A stretch of 48,878 nucleotides of DNA from Candidatus Woesearchaeota archaeon (GTDB lineage Archaea > Nanobdellota > Nanobdellia > SCGC-AAA011-G17 > JACPIM01), in contig JAGWAC010000002.1 of the NCBI GenBank assembly GCA_018302125.1, forward strand, positions 1-48,878, given 5' to 3'. Below, piece after piece: positions 29,451 to 39,280 of the stretch. Every line of letters begins with the position of its first letter. Position 1 is the stretch's first letter. A model generated the notes under the pieces. The model saw only the letters and a list, made by a program, of their open reading frames with translations. It searched no databases and was not told where the DNA came from. A program made the translations under genes and the position numbers.

Positions 29451-29690
29451 CTACAATTTTAACTTTTTTAACTTCTTCTGATTTTGCAAAAAATCTTCTA
29501 TTTTTATATCTAAGCACTTTTTTCCTTGAAAAGTATAAGGCACAGCCACCTTGCTAAAAAAATAATCGCCACCTGAACTTTTAAAATGAGCTCCTTCTCG
29601 TGTATCTTCTAATTGAAACAACTTTCCCCGATATAGATATATTCCAGGATCCATATAAATAAAATATTTTTTAATTATTATCCCTTGCAA
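29451..29690 (-). CDS. Hypothetical small protein
   Basis: 79 aa ORF between cobW-like gene and rtcB. Confidence 0.5.
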   Translation of the reverse strand: MQGIIIKKYFIYMDPGIYLYRGKLFQLEDTREGAHFKSSGGDYFFSKVAVPYTFQGKKCLDIKIEDFLQNQKKLKKLKL

Positions 29691-32683
29691 TTTCCTATTG
29701 GCAAAAAACGAACTACTGGTTTTGATATGCCTGCTAAATGAGTTGACTTAATTACTTCATTAATATCTTTATAGCTTTCTCCAGTCTCTTCAGCAGCTCC
29801 TCTTAAAGAAGTAGACCTAATGTAAATTCCTTTTTCCTTCCAGAGATCATCTAAATATTTTTTAATATCTTTTCCAAAAATTCTGGCAGCCTTATTTCTA
29901 GACATTGTACGTCCTGATCCATGTGCTGTTGAACAAAATGTATTTTTTGAATCCTCAGTTCCAGCTAATAAATAACTACCTGTTGACATTGAGCCTCCGA
30001 TTATTATCGGAGATCCATCTTCTCTGTATTTTTTAGGAATTTCTTTTCTTCCAGGATAATAGGCTGCAGTTGCTCCTTTCCTATGAATTAAAAGTTTTTT
30101 ATTTTTTCCATCTATTTTATGTTCTTCTAAAGAGGCTCTGTTATGGGCAATATCAAATACTTGTTTCATTCCCAAACTTTCTGCATCTTTTTTAAAAATC
30201 TCGCTGAAAACTTCTCTTATTCTATGAGCAATAGTTTGCCTGTTTGCAAAACTAAAATTAACTGCACAAGCCATAGCTCTCCAATAATCTTGACCTTCTG
30301 GAGAATTAAATGGCGCACAGGCTAATTCTCGATCTAATATTTTTATATTATACTTTCTATCCATTACATCTAAGAAAACTCTTAAATAATCCGTGGCAAT
30401 TTGATGTCCCTCCCCCCTAGAACCAGTGTGAAACATTATAACAATTTGCTCTGGAAAGATTCCCCATTTTTTTGCTAATTTTTTATCAAAAATGTTTTCT
30501 TCTTTTACTCTTTGAATTTCTAAATAATGATTTCCTGAACCTAAAGTTCCAATTTGATTATATCCGCGATCAATTGCTTTTTTTGAAATCTTTGAAACAT
30601 CAGCCCAATCAGCTTTTCCATTTAATTCAGTTACTTCTAAATCTTCTTCCCAACCATATCCTTCTTTAACTGCCCAATGTGCTCCACCTTCAAGAACTTT
30701 TAAAAACTCTTGTTTGTCTATTTTTACAAAGCCCTCTCCACCAACTCCAGCTGGAACTCTTTTAAATAGAGTATCAACTATATTTTTAAGATGAGGTTTA
30801 AATTGATCATAAGTTAAATTAGTTAATAATAGTCTCATACCACAGTTAGATATAATAAAATTATTAGCAATAAAATTGTGATCCTTATGATTTATAGTAA
30901 AATCATAAACTTCTGTACTATCTTCAACTTCTTTAATTGACTCAATTTCATCCCAAACATAATCTCCACCATTTTTTAATCCGTATTTCAATATAAATTC
31001 ATTAAATGACAAGAAGAAATTCTTAGAAATACGTGTTTCTATATTTTTACAATTATTATATAGTCTCGATTTAATTAAACTAGAACTAACATTATTATCT
31101 TCAGCATATCTTAATATTTGTGCTTGTACTAATCCATTATTTTTTAATTGGAAGGAGTTTTCAACGATAGTATCTATTTTATTTAGAATTGCTTTTTTAA
31201 ACTTGAGATATTGTAAAGATAATAAAGAAAGACGTTTTTTATCTTCGCAATATTCAAAACCAATTTTACCCCATAAATTTATCAAATTATCCGTTGTCGA
31301 AGATAATTTTAAGATGATTTTGATAGTTTCTTCTCCAAATTTATTTATTACTCCTTTTTGCTTGTAGATCTTAGTACAATCTATATTAAATTCTTTAAGT
31401 AAATCTTTTATTTCTTGAAGAAACTCTTTTAAACTATTTTCTAAGGCTAAAATCTTATTTTGACTGAAACTAGGCTCTTTAAAACGATATTTTTCGTTTT
31501 TCGCCTGTATTGGAGAACTCATTTCTGCTCCGAATAATCCCGATAAATAAAGCCTTTTTATCCATAAAGGACTTTCTTTGATCCATTTGGGAAGAAAAAT
31601 TGGATTTCGCGATTTATTTTTTTTAGGTACTCCCAAAGCGTGAAGCAACACAGCTAAAGATTGACTAGTGATTGATAATTGTGTCGACTCTCCACAAATT
31701 ATTCTCTTGTTACCACCGATCTCTTTAACTGTACTCGAATAACTTTTTGTTTTAATATGTGAAGCTTTGAATCCTAATTTTTTTAAATCATCAATTATTT
31801 GAAGTAAATTTTCTTTTTTACCAATTGCTCTAATCGCCCATTGGTTTCTATTTCTTTTTCTATTATAGGAATAACCTAACCAACCGTCTCCACTAAGAAA
31901 ACCTATAAGTTTCGTCAAAATTGGTAATTTTTCAGAATTTAAAGTTAAAGGAAGTAATTTTCTTTCTTTTAATATATTCACAATTTTTTTATGATCTGGA
32001 GAGATTTTTTTTATATTATCTTCATCTAAAATAACTTTATCGTTAACCGCTTCATAAGGTACACCATCAAAAGGGTATACTGCTAGAAAATGTTTTTTTA
32101 AAATTAAATCTTTAACTTTTATCATTCCTTCATTTGTATAAAATGGATGATCCGTTGTTGCGACTATTTTATAATCACTTTTGGTTTTTATTTCAAAAAT
32201 CTTTGATCCTATTTCTTTTTTTAAAAACAGTATTGGTTTTGTTGATATCTCTTTTTGAGCTTCAAAATAAATTGATTTTGTATTGATATGCTTGTTATTT
32301 AGAAAATCTTTAATAAGTACAGTATAACCGTATTCTCCAATTATCTTAGAATCTCCATTGATGCAGTTGACATCAAAACCAATACCGCCAGGACTAATTA
32401 CTCCTTCATTTTCTACATCAAATGCAGCTACACCACCAATTGGAAAACCGTAACCCCAGTGACCATCAGGCATACAATAAGCTGGATTTACTATACCAGG
32501 AAGAGTTGCTACATTAGATATCTGGTCAAAAACACCAGAATCCATTTCTTTAATTAATTTTTCAGATGCAATAATTCTTGCTGGAACTCGCATTCCTTTT
32601 TTAAAAGAAGATGGCAATTCCCAAACAACATCTGAAATTTTCTTAATTTCTTTTGGCGGACCTAATCTTGTTTCTTCTTCCAA
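29678..32683 (-). CDS. rtcB: tRNA-splicing ligase RtcB with intein
   Basis: Exteins GFDVN-CGMRLLLTN, GTLGSGNHYLEIQ, MFHTGSRGEGHQ, SMSTGSYLL, HGSGRTMSR. Confidence 0.96.
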   Translation of the reverse strand: MEEETRLGPPKEIKKISDVVWELPSSFKKGMRVPARIIASEKLIKEMDSGVFDQISNVATLPGIVNPAYCMPDGHWGYGFPIGGVAAFDVENEGVISPGGIGFDVNCINGDSKIIGEYGYTVLIKDFLNNKHINTKSIYFEAQKEISTKPILFLKKEIGSKIFEIKTKSDYKIVATTDHPFYTNEGMIKVKDLILKKHFLAVYPFDGVPYEAVNDKVILDEDNIKKISPDHKKIVNILKERKLLPLTLNSEKLPILTKLIGFLSGDGWLGYSYNRKRNRNQWAIRAIGKKENLLQIIDDLKKLGFKASHIKTKSYSSTVKEIGGNKRIICGESTQLSITSQSLAVLLHALGVPKKNKSRNPIFLPKWIKESPLWIKRLYLSGLFGAEMSSPIQAKNEKYRFKEPSFSQNKILALENSLKEFLQEIKDLLKEFNIDCTKIYKQKGVINKFGEETIKIILKLSSTTDNLINLWGKIGFEYCEDKKRLSLLSLQYLKFKKAILNKIDTIVENSFQLKNNGLVQAQILRYAEDNNVSSSLIKSRLYNNCKNIETRISKNFFLSFNEFILKYGLKNGGDYVWDEIESIKEVEDSTEVYDFTINHKDHNFIANNFIISNCGMRLLLTNLTYDQFKPHLKNIVDTLFKRVPAGVGGEGFVKIDKQEFLKVLEGGAHWAVKEGYGWEEDLEVTELNGKADWADVSKISKKAIDRGYNQIGTLGSGNHYLEIQRVKEENIFDKKLAKKWGIFPEQIVIMFHTGSRGEGHQIATDYLRVFLDVMDRKYNIKILDRELACAPFNSPEGQDYWRAMACAVNFSFANRQTIAHRIREVFSEIFKKDAESLGMKQVFDIAHNRASLEEHKIDGKNKKLLIHRKGATAAYYPGRKEIPKKYREDGSPIIIGGSMSTGSYLLAGTEDSKNTFCSTAHGSGRTMSRNKAARIFGKDIKKYLDDLWKEKGIYIRSTSLRGAAEETGESYKDINEVIKSTHLAGISKPVVRFLPIGNCKG
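30845..32365 (-). mobile_element. RtcB intein (507 aa, LAGLIDADG-type)
   Basis: CINGDSKIIGEYG; VATTDHPFY; LIGFLSGDGWL; YLSGLFGAEMSS; VYDFTINHKDHNFIANNFIISN then Cys+1. Confidence 0.95.
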
Positions 32684-32698
32684 TTTAACCTCCTTCTG

Positions 32699-33097
32699 TT
32701 AAAAATTACTTATTGTGATCCTTTTTATTTCTTTTGCCTTATCCAAATCAGGATCATCTGATATTATTTCATGGATCCCCTTGATAAGTGCTGTGGCAAT
32801 ATGAATAGCATCTCTTGGATTTAAATTATAATTTTCAACTAACTCTTGAGCTTTTTTTATTATATCAAAATTTACGTCTAAAAACTTCAGATTTGGCAAA
32901 AATAAGAATCTTTTTCCTTCTTTTCTTGCAAAGTCATAATCTGATGTTGCTTTTTTTATTGACCAGACAAATTCATCCCAAGTAATAATAGAAGTAAAAG
33001 CCTGAATCTTATTATCAGCTAATTTATTTAAAATTTCTTTTGCTTTGCCCCCTTCTAATACAGCAGTTACAAATACATTTGTATCTAAATAAATCAT
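32699..33097 (-). CDS. vapC: PIN-domain VapC-like toxin
   Basis: MIYLDTNVFV, TWDEFVW, NPRDAIHIATAL, SDDPDLD. Confidence 0.9.
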   Translation of the reverse strand: MIYLDTNVFVTAVLEGGKAKEILNKLADNKIQAFTSIITWDEFVWSIKKATSDYDFARKEGKRFLFLPNLKFLDVNFDIIKKAQELVENYNLNPRDAIHIATALIKGIHEIISDDPDLDKAKEIKRITISNF

Positions 33098-33375
33098 CTT
33101 TTTCCTTTAAATGAATTTTTAAATCTCTCTTCATATTGTTCTTCAATCAATTCTTTTATTTGTTTTGAAGTTACTTTTCTTTTCTTTATATTTTCTGGGA
33201 GTGTGCAGAATTCTTCAATAATTTCCCTGTGTTCTTTTGGAGTTTCAATAATTATTTGCTGATCTTCAACTAAAAAAACAACATCTGTTCCTGTTTTTAG
33301 ATTAAATTGTTCTCTTATATCCTTTGGCAAAACTATTTGTCCTTTAGGACCTATTTTTCTTTTAATTTTTATCAT
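33094..33375 (-). CDS. vapB: AbrB-type VapB-like antitoxin
   Basis: RKIGPKGQIVLPKDIREQFNLKTGTDV; overlaps vapC. Confidence 0.9.
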   Translation of the reverse strand: MIKIKRKIGPKGQIVLPKDIREQFNLKTGTDVVFLVEDQQIIIETPKEHREIIEEFCTLPENIKKRKVTSKQIKELIEEQYEERFKNSFKGKR

Positions 33376-33524
33376 AGAATATATAAGTTGGAATTACTAT
33401 ATAAACTTTTTCCTACTAATAATTCTAACTTATTGATAAACAAAGCTTTTGAATTATAAAAAACTGAGAATAGAAATGCTTAAAAATTAAGTTATTTGTA
33501 TAAGTTTAATAAAGAGGGATTTTA

Positions 33525-34154
33525 ATGTTTAAACTAATATCAGATTATCTTCAAAGTTTTTTTTCTCAGTTATTTGGCTCAAAAAAAAAGATTAAACTGG
33601 GATTTTATGGGGCTCCGAATGTAGGCAAGAGTACCCTATGCAACAGAATTTGCAAGGACTGGGTTGGGGAAGAATTAAGTACTGTTTCTAAAATACCTCA
33701 CGAAACAAGAAGTGTTATTATAAAAGAAAGTGTTATTATAAAACATAAAGGAAAGGAATTGAATTTTAATGTTGTTGATACACCTGGTATAGCTACTAAA
33801 ATTGATTATGAAGATTTTTTAAAATTCATGAATAAAGGAGAAGCAAAAACAAGAGCAAAAGAAGCTACAAAGGGTGTTATTGAGAGTATTAAATGGTTAG
33901 ACAATATGGATGGCGTTGTAGTTGTATTAGATTCTACTTTAAATCCTTATTCACAAGTAAACATTACTGTTATAGGGAATTTAGCGGCAAGAAATATTCC
34001 AGTTATGATTGCAGCAAATAAAGTTGATATGAAAAAAGCTAGTGTGAAAAAAGTTGAAGCTGCTTTTCCACAATATAAAGTGGTAGGAATCTCAGCTGAA
34101 AAGGGAACTAATATGGAGGAATTTTATGGTTCTTTATTTAAACTGTTTAAATAA
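33525..34154 (+). CDS. Era-like GTPase
   Basis: GAPNVGKSTLC, VVDTPGIATK, ANKVDM. Confidence 0.9.
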   Translation: MFKLISDYLQSFFSQLFGSKKKIKLGFYGAPNVGKSTLCNRICKDWVGEELSTVSKIPHETRSVIIKESVIIKHKGKELNFNVVDTPGIATKIDYEDFLKFMNKGEAKTRAKEATKGVIESIKWLDNMDGVVVVLDSTLNPYSQVNITVIGNLAARNIPVMIAANKVDMKKASVKKVEAAFPQYKVVGISAEKGTNMEEFYGSLFKLFK

Positions 34155-34201
34155 AACTTTTTAGAAAAAATGTTTATCAAAAAAAACAATTAAAAAATAA
34201 A

Positions 34202-34597
34202 ATGTTAACATTACAATTTGTGCCGTACAGCGAAATGGAGGCTTTGAATACTGAAGAGAGAATAAAAAAATTATTAGGCATTGTTAAAAGCAAAAGCATA
34301 GTGATGATGCAAGGAAGATTAAAACCTGCTGAAGAATCCAGATTAATTCAGGAAACAATGGAACAAATAGACAAAGATTTCAAAGGTATAGAAATATGTA
34401 CAATTTATCCAGAAGACAGAGAAATGGAAGCTGTAAGAAAAATTAAAAAAGAATTTTTCAGATTTGTTTTAGGAAATAGGGATGGAATGACTATTGTTGG
34501 GCCTTCTTCTATAATTAAAGAGATTAAAAGAGATCCAAATAAGATACAACTATATACAGTTAATAGAGAGTCTAAGAAATCTAAAAAAAGAAGGTAA
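34202..34597 (+). CDS. DUF2073-like protein
   Basis: Conserved neighbour of archaeal Era-like GTPase; KSKSIVMMQGRLKPAEESRLIQETM. Confidence 0.75.
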   Translation: MLTLQFVPYSEMEALNTEERIKKLLGIVKSKSIVMMQGRLKPAEESRLIQETMEQIDKDFKGIEICTIYPEDREMEAVRKIKKEFFRFVLGNRDGMTIVGPSSIIKEIKRDPNKIQLYTVNRESKKSKKRR

Positions 34598-34624
34598 ACT
34601 TTTGAGAAAAGTTTAATCAAAATT
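34595..34624 (+). repeat. Dispersed hairpin element copy
   Basis: TAAACTTTTGAGAAAAGTTTAATCAAAATT starting at a stop codon. Confidence 0.85.
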
Positions 34625-34668
34625 AGAAATAATTATAAAAGTAAGAATTACTTAATTAAACGATAAAA

Positions 34669-35082
34669 ATGCACCAATGCGTAAAATGCAATACTTTTTA
34701 TGAAGATGGTTCTGCTACTTTATTGAAGGGCTGTGAAAAATGCGGCGGGAAATTCTTCTTTTTTATTAATAAAAAAGCCATAGAAAAGGCAAAACAGATT
34801 ACTCAAGATTTAACTATTGAACAGAAAAAAGAAATTGAAGAAGATGTATTAGAGATTTTAGGTGAAAGAGACGATGACTTACCTGTTGTTCTAGATTTGG
34901 AAACTATTAATATCTTAGAACCTGGAAAATATGAATTAGATTTAGTTGATATATTTAAAGGCAAACCCTTAATTTATAGATTAGAAGAAGGAAAATATAT
35001 AATTGATATCGCCAGCTCTTTTTTAGCCAAAAATTTTGATGAAAAAGATTTAGACAAGAAGAAAGACGAAGATAAAGAATAA
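34669..35082 (+). CDS. Zn-ribbon protein (DUF2072-like)
   Basis: MHQCVKCNTFYEDGSATLLKGCEKCGGKFFF. Confidence 0.8.
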   Translation: MHQCVKCNTFYEDGSATLLKGCEKCGGKFFFFINKKAIEKAKQITQDLTIEQKKEIEEDVLEILGERDDDLPVVLDLETINILEPGKYELDLVDIFKGKPLIYRLEEGKYIIDIASSFLAKNFDEKDLDKKKDEDKE

Positions 35083-35083
35083 A

Positions 35084-35111
35084 AAACTTTTTAGAAAAGT
35101 TTTATCAAAAA
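35084..35111 (+). repeat. Dispersed hairpin element copy
   Basis: AAACTTTTTAGAAAAGTTTTATCAAAAA just after a stop codon. Confidence 0.75.
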
Positions 35112-35192
35112 TATGAAATCTTTTCGGAGAATTCAAAAAAATCACGAAAATTTAGCACAAGAAATATAAATAGAATTAAATTCTATAGATTT

Positions 35193-35267
35193 ATGAAAAG
35201 AAAATTAAATCTTTATGATTACTTGTTTTATTTATCATTATTAATTATATTTATATGGCTTATTTAG
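35193..35267 (+). CDS. Possible 24-aa single-TM peptide
   Basis: Own translation MKRKLNLYDYLFYLSLLIIFIWLI. Confidence 0.25.
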   Translation: MKRKLNLYDYLFYLSLLIIFIWLI

Positions 35268-35326
35268 GTTCATTGGGATTTTTTAAATAAAAAAGTTTAA
35301 ATAATAGTTATACTAATGTATTACTT

Positions 35327-35587
35327 ATGGTAAGAATAAATGTGAAAGTTGGTCCTAAAGGCCAGATAGTAATTCCAAAGGTAGTTAGAGAAGAATATAA
35401 TATTTCTCCAGGAGATAAAATAGTTATAAAAGAAAATGATCAAAAAATTATAATAGAAAAACCAACTGACCCAATTTTAGAACTAGAAAGAATCTCTAAA
35501 GAAATAAAATTCAGGGAAAAAATTGATGTACACAGCATTGAAGAGGGGTATGGAGAAAGGTGGAAGAAAAGAAAACATACTATTTAG
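35327..35587 (+). CDS. vapB: AbrB-type VapB-like antitoxin
   Basis: VKVGPKGQIVIPKVVREEYNISPGDKIV. Confidence 0.9.
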   Translation: MVRINVKVGPKGQIVIPKVVREEYNISPGDKIVIKENDQKIIIEKPTDPILELERISKEIKFREKIDVHSIEEGYGERWKKRKHTI

Positions 35588-35982
35588 ATGCCAATGTTTT
35601 TATTTATGCCATCTTAAATGACCTTGAATTAGGAAATAAATGCCGAGAGATATTAAGACAAGCTCATTTAGGAAAATTCAAATGTATTACTTCCTGCCTA
35701 ACTTTTGATGAAATTTTGTGGAATGTACGGAAGATTAGACCTAAAGAATTCAACAATATATGTTCAAATATTTTAAATCTTAATATAAAATTTGTTGAAG
35801 TAAATAAAATTATCCTACATAAAATGACTGAAATCCTAAAAAAATACGATTTAAAACCAAGGGACACATTACATTTAGCCACAATGTATGTCAACAATTG
35901 CAAAGAAATAATTAGTGAAGATGATGATTTTGATGTTGTAGAAGAAATAAAAAGAACTGATATTATGGATTTTAGAATGTAA
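35560..35982 (+). CDS. vapC: PIN-domain VapC-like toxin
   Basis: YYLDANVFIYAIL, TFDEILW, KPRDTLHLATMY, SEDDDFD. Confidence 0.9.
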   Translation: MEEKKTYYLDANVFIYAILNDLELGNKCREILRQAHLGKFKCITSCLTFDEILWNVRKIRPKEFNNICSNILNLNIKFVEVNKIILHKMTEILKKYDLKPRDTLHLATMYVNNCKEIISEDDDFDVVEEIKRTDIMDFRM

Positions 35983-36005
35983 TTTATTTATTAAAAAATA
36001 TTTAC

Positions 36006-37844
36006 TTATGAAAAAAAGTCTTTTATTTTGTTTAAATAATCTAAAGTTATTTCAAAATTATAATCTGCTGGAAAGCATTTTTTATAACTCTGTAGATTGT
36101 ATCTTTCATCTAAAAAGACAATAACTCCTTTATCGTTTTCTGATCTAATACATCTGCCTGAGTTTTGAATAGCTTTTATTATTGCTGGATAAATATAACC
36201 ATAATCCCAACCTTTTGAAAATCTCTTATCATAGTAATTAATTAATTCCTTAGTTTCTAAATCTGGTTTTGCTAATGGTAATCCGACTACTATAACACAT
36301 TTAATAGCACCAATTAGATCTATACCTTCAGAATAACTTCCTGATGAGGCAGCTAATAATACTGAACCTTGTTCTTTATTTGCCTTGAATTTTTCCAAAA
36401 TTTCCTGTTTTTCTTGCTTAGTTAATGATGGATATTCTAAAAAAGTTGTTTTTTCACATTTTCTAGAAAAAAATTCATTTATTTTGTCCCTTAAATCATA
36501 AGATGGGAAGAATATTAAGGAGTTTCCTGGAATTGAATTTGTTATTTGAGAGCAAGTTTCTGCTATATTATTATACATATCATCTGATCTTTTTGTAAAC
36601 TTTGTTGTTGTTTTTGGAACTATTAAGCATAATCTGTTTTCTTTAGGAAATGGGTTTTTGTATTCTGCTGAAACTGTTTTTATTTTGTTTAAGTTTAATA
36701 AATCAATATACATATTTTGCGGATTTAGAGTGCCTGACATTAAAATTGTTGAATAAGGATTTAGAGTTGAAAATATTAAAGATGGATCAAGGCATTTATA
36801 GACTATACTATAATAGGGTTTTCCTGACCTGAAGAAATTCCTTGCTAAAATCCTTACAAAACCATAATCAGGACCTTTCCATGAATCTAAGAAATTAGCA
36901 ACTGATCTCAAGGCAGATCTTTGTTTCTTTTCTAGAACTATTTCAGACTCAGCTTCAAATCTTAAGATTAAGTTTTCTTCAAACAAAAAATCATTTTTAT
37001 TAATTAGTTTCTCGTTTTCATTTATATTTAAGGAATAAGAAAGCAAGTTTAACTTGTTTTTTACTTTATTTAATTCGTCTTCTAGATTTAAATTAAATTC
37101 TTGAGATTCTTTAGTTGCTTTATCTATTGTTGTTTTTGATAATGAAGAAGAGAGTAAATCACGACATTTTCCTATTAAATTATGCGCTTCATCAAATATT
37201 ATTATACAATTATCTATACTTTTGTTTATTCTTTTAAATAATGTTTCTCTTATTGATGGACTTAAGACATGAAAATAATCTGCTATAATTACTTTTGATT
37301 GTTTTGCATTTTCACATGCTATCTCAAAAGGGCATAAAATGTGATGCTCGGAAGTTTTTATTATTTCTTCTACGTGTTTTACTTCATTTAAATCATTTAA
37401 GCAGAGTTCTTTTTTTACTGGGTCTTTGAAATTCAAATAATAGTTACAGGCATCATTTTTTACTAGGCTGGTGCAGAAATCTGAAAACTCTGTTGATGAC
37501 AATTCATTTGCATTTTTCTGAAGACACATCCATTTTTTCCCAATAAAATCTGTTGCTTTGAAATCTGTGCTGTATTTTTTCCTTATTAATTTTAAAGTGT
37601 CTATGGCTATTTTATGCTGAGAGTGCATTGGAGTTACAAATATTACTGTTTTATTATTTTTTAGAGCGAATGTCAAAGAAGCAGATAATGCTGCTGCAGT
37701 TTTTCCACACCCTGTTGGGGCATGAACAATTAAATTTTCCTTGTTAGAAATTACACTTAACATTTGCAGAACTAAAGTTTTCTGAATATCCCTTATATTT
37801 TCATGAGGAAATAAAATTTCTTGCTGATTAATTTGCATTTTCAT
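36006..37844 (-). CDS. XPD/Rad3/DinG-like helicase
   Basis: HAPTGCGKTAA, IIFDEAHNLI, QNSGRCIRSENDKGVIVFLDERY; spaced cysteines consistent with an Fe-S cluster. Confidence 0.9.
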   Translation of the reverse strand: MKMQINQQEILFPHENIRDIQKTLVLQMLSVISNKENLIVHAPTGCGKTAAALSASLTFALKNNKTVIFVTPMHSQHKIAIDTLKLIRKKYSTDFKATDFIGKKWMCLQKNANELSSTEFSDFCTSLVKNDACNYYLNFKDPVKKELCLNDLNEVKHVEEIIKTSEHHILCPFEIACENAKQSKVIIADYFHVLSPSIRETLFKRINKSIDNCIIIFDEAHNLIGKCRDLLSSSLSKTTIDKATKESQEFNLNLEDELNKVKNKLNLLSYSLNINENEKLINKNDFLFEENLILRFEAESEIVLEKKQRSALRSVANFLDSWKGPDYGFVRILARNFFRSGKPYYSIVYKCLDPSLIFSTLNPYSTILMSGTLNPQNMYIDLLNLNKIKTVSAEYKNPFPKENRLCLIVPKTTTKFTKRSDDMYNNIAETCSQITNSIPGNSLIFFPSYDLRDKINEFFSRKCEKTTFLEYPSLTKQEKQEILEKFKANKEQGSVLLAASSGSYSEGIDLIGAIKCVIVVGLPLAKPDLETKELINYYDKRFSKGWDYGYIYPAIIKAIQNSGRCIRSENDKGVIVFLDERYNLQSYKKCFPADYNFEITLDYLNKIKDFFS

Positions 37845-37994
37845 TTTCTTATAAGAAGAGGTTTATATAAGTTAGTTTAATTACGAATTAGTAATTACTT
37901 TACAGTATTACCATTATATAGTGTACAATAGAAATATTTAAATATAATTTGAAATGAATAAAGAAAAGATTATTTTTAATTTGGGGGTACTAAA

Positions 37995-39056
37995 ATGGTT
38001 AAATTTAATGATTCTGATTATACAAGGAGAGATTTATTAAGAAGTGTTCTATTAAGAAGTGTTCTAGGATTAGGTACTGTTGCTGTGACAGGCAGTTTGG
38101 TAAATCTTTTAGGTGGTTGTGCAAGTGATCCTATTGCTGATTCTAGATTTGGAGAATATTCTGCAAAAACTTTAGTTAGTACCACCAAACATGACAGATC
38201 ATCTGAACAAAGTTATGTTAGAGGGTTAAGAAAAAAATTATTAAGATCTGGTGAAGATGGATTATCCTTTGTTTTATACAAATTAGAAATTAAAGATAAT
38301 GATAAATCCCAAGTTGTTAGTCCGGAAAAAGCAGCCCAAATTTTAGAAGCTAGCATCTTAAGAGGAGAAGATGTTTCTGGAAGAAAATTAAGTTCTTATC
38401 CTAATTTAGAAGAAAGTTTGGAAGCAGTATCGACAACAGAGACTTTTTTTAAAGCTACTCAAGGATGGATTGAGTTAAAACCAACTACTGGAACAGCTGC
38501 CCCAGTTAAAAAACTTGAAATGAAAGAAGAAGGTCTTGGCAAAAATGTAAGTTATGAAACAAGAGCTCCTATTGCTGTTATTGATGTAGAACATGACAGA
38601 ATTGTAGGTCTTTACAATGTAATGGATTTAATTAGATTTTCAAAAGTCACAACATTAAAAGTTGATGATCTTGATAATTTAATAAATGAAGATTTGTATG
38701 GCAATAATGAAAGATTAAGAGAGAGTGTTAAACAAGTTTTGAGACAAGGATTAAGAAAAGATGAAACAAATGAAAAAATGAAAGAAGCTGGCGGAACTTT
38801 AGCTTATTTATTCGATTCAGACAGAGAAGAAAAAGTAGTGGCTGATAATGTAAGAATGTTTAATGGTGGAGAAATAGACCCCCATCAATTAATAGATCTT
38901 TTCAAAGACAAAGAAGATATAAGAATGTCATGGTTGGCATTTGATCCTGAAACTTTGGAACCTGTTTTTCCTGGAAAATTTGAAAGAAGCTATGCATTAA
39001 AATTAACAACTGACAAAACAGGAAAAGTTGTTGCAGAAGTAATAAAAAAGAATTGA
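37995..39056 (+). CDS. Putative Tat-exported lipoprotein
   Basis: TRRDLLRS followed by hydrophobic stretch and lipobox-like LLGGC. Confidence 0.65.
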   Translation: MVKFNDSDYTRRDLLRSVLLRSVLGLGTVAVTGSLVNLLGGCASDPIADSRFGEYSAKTLVSTTKHDRSSEQSYVRGLRKKLLRSGEDGLSFVLYKLEIKDNDKSQVVSPEKAAQILEASILRGEDVSGRKLSSYPNLEESLEAVSTTETFFKATQGWIELKPTTGTAAPVKKLEMKEEGLGKNVSYETRAPIAVIDVEHDRIVGLYNVMDLIRFSKVTTLKVDDLDNLINEDLYGNNERLRESVKQVLRQGLRKDETNEKMKEAGGTLAYLFDSDREEKVVADNVRMFNGGEIDPHQLIDLFKDKEDIRMSWLAFDPETLEPVFPGKFERSYALKLTTDKTGKVVAEVIKKN

Positions 39057-39132
39057 TGAAGAAGACTTTAATTTTTTTAATTTTATTTTAATTAATTTTA
39101 TATAGTCAAAATTTCTATATTTTTATATTCCT

Positions 39133-39279
39133 GGGGGCGTAGTATAATGGCATAAACTTTTGAGTTTAATCAAAAGTAGACATTAAAGAATAGGTGGCTC
39201 CAGACTTTTGGAAGATACCACCGGATCCAGGAAAACTATTTTTAAAATAGTTTTGGAAATTCGAATCCTGGCGTCCCCA
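39133..39279 (+). tRNA. tRNA-Trp (CCA) with three insertions (39152-39186, 39204-39216, 39232-39259)
   Basis: Acceptor GGGGGCG/CGTCCCC with A73; anticodon stem GGTGG/CCACC, spliced loop CTCCAGA; T arm CCAGG-TTCGAAT-CCTGG after removing a 28-nt insertion. Confidence 0.9.
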
Positions 39280-39280
39280 G

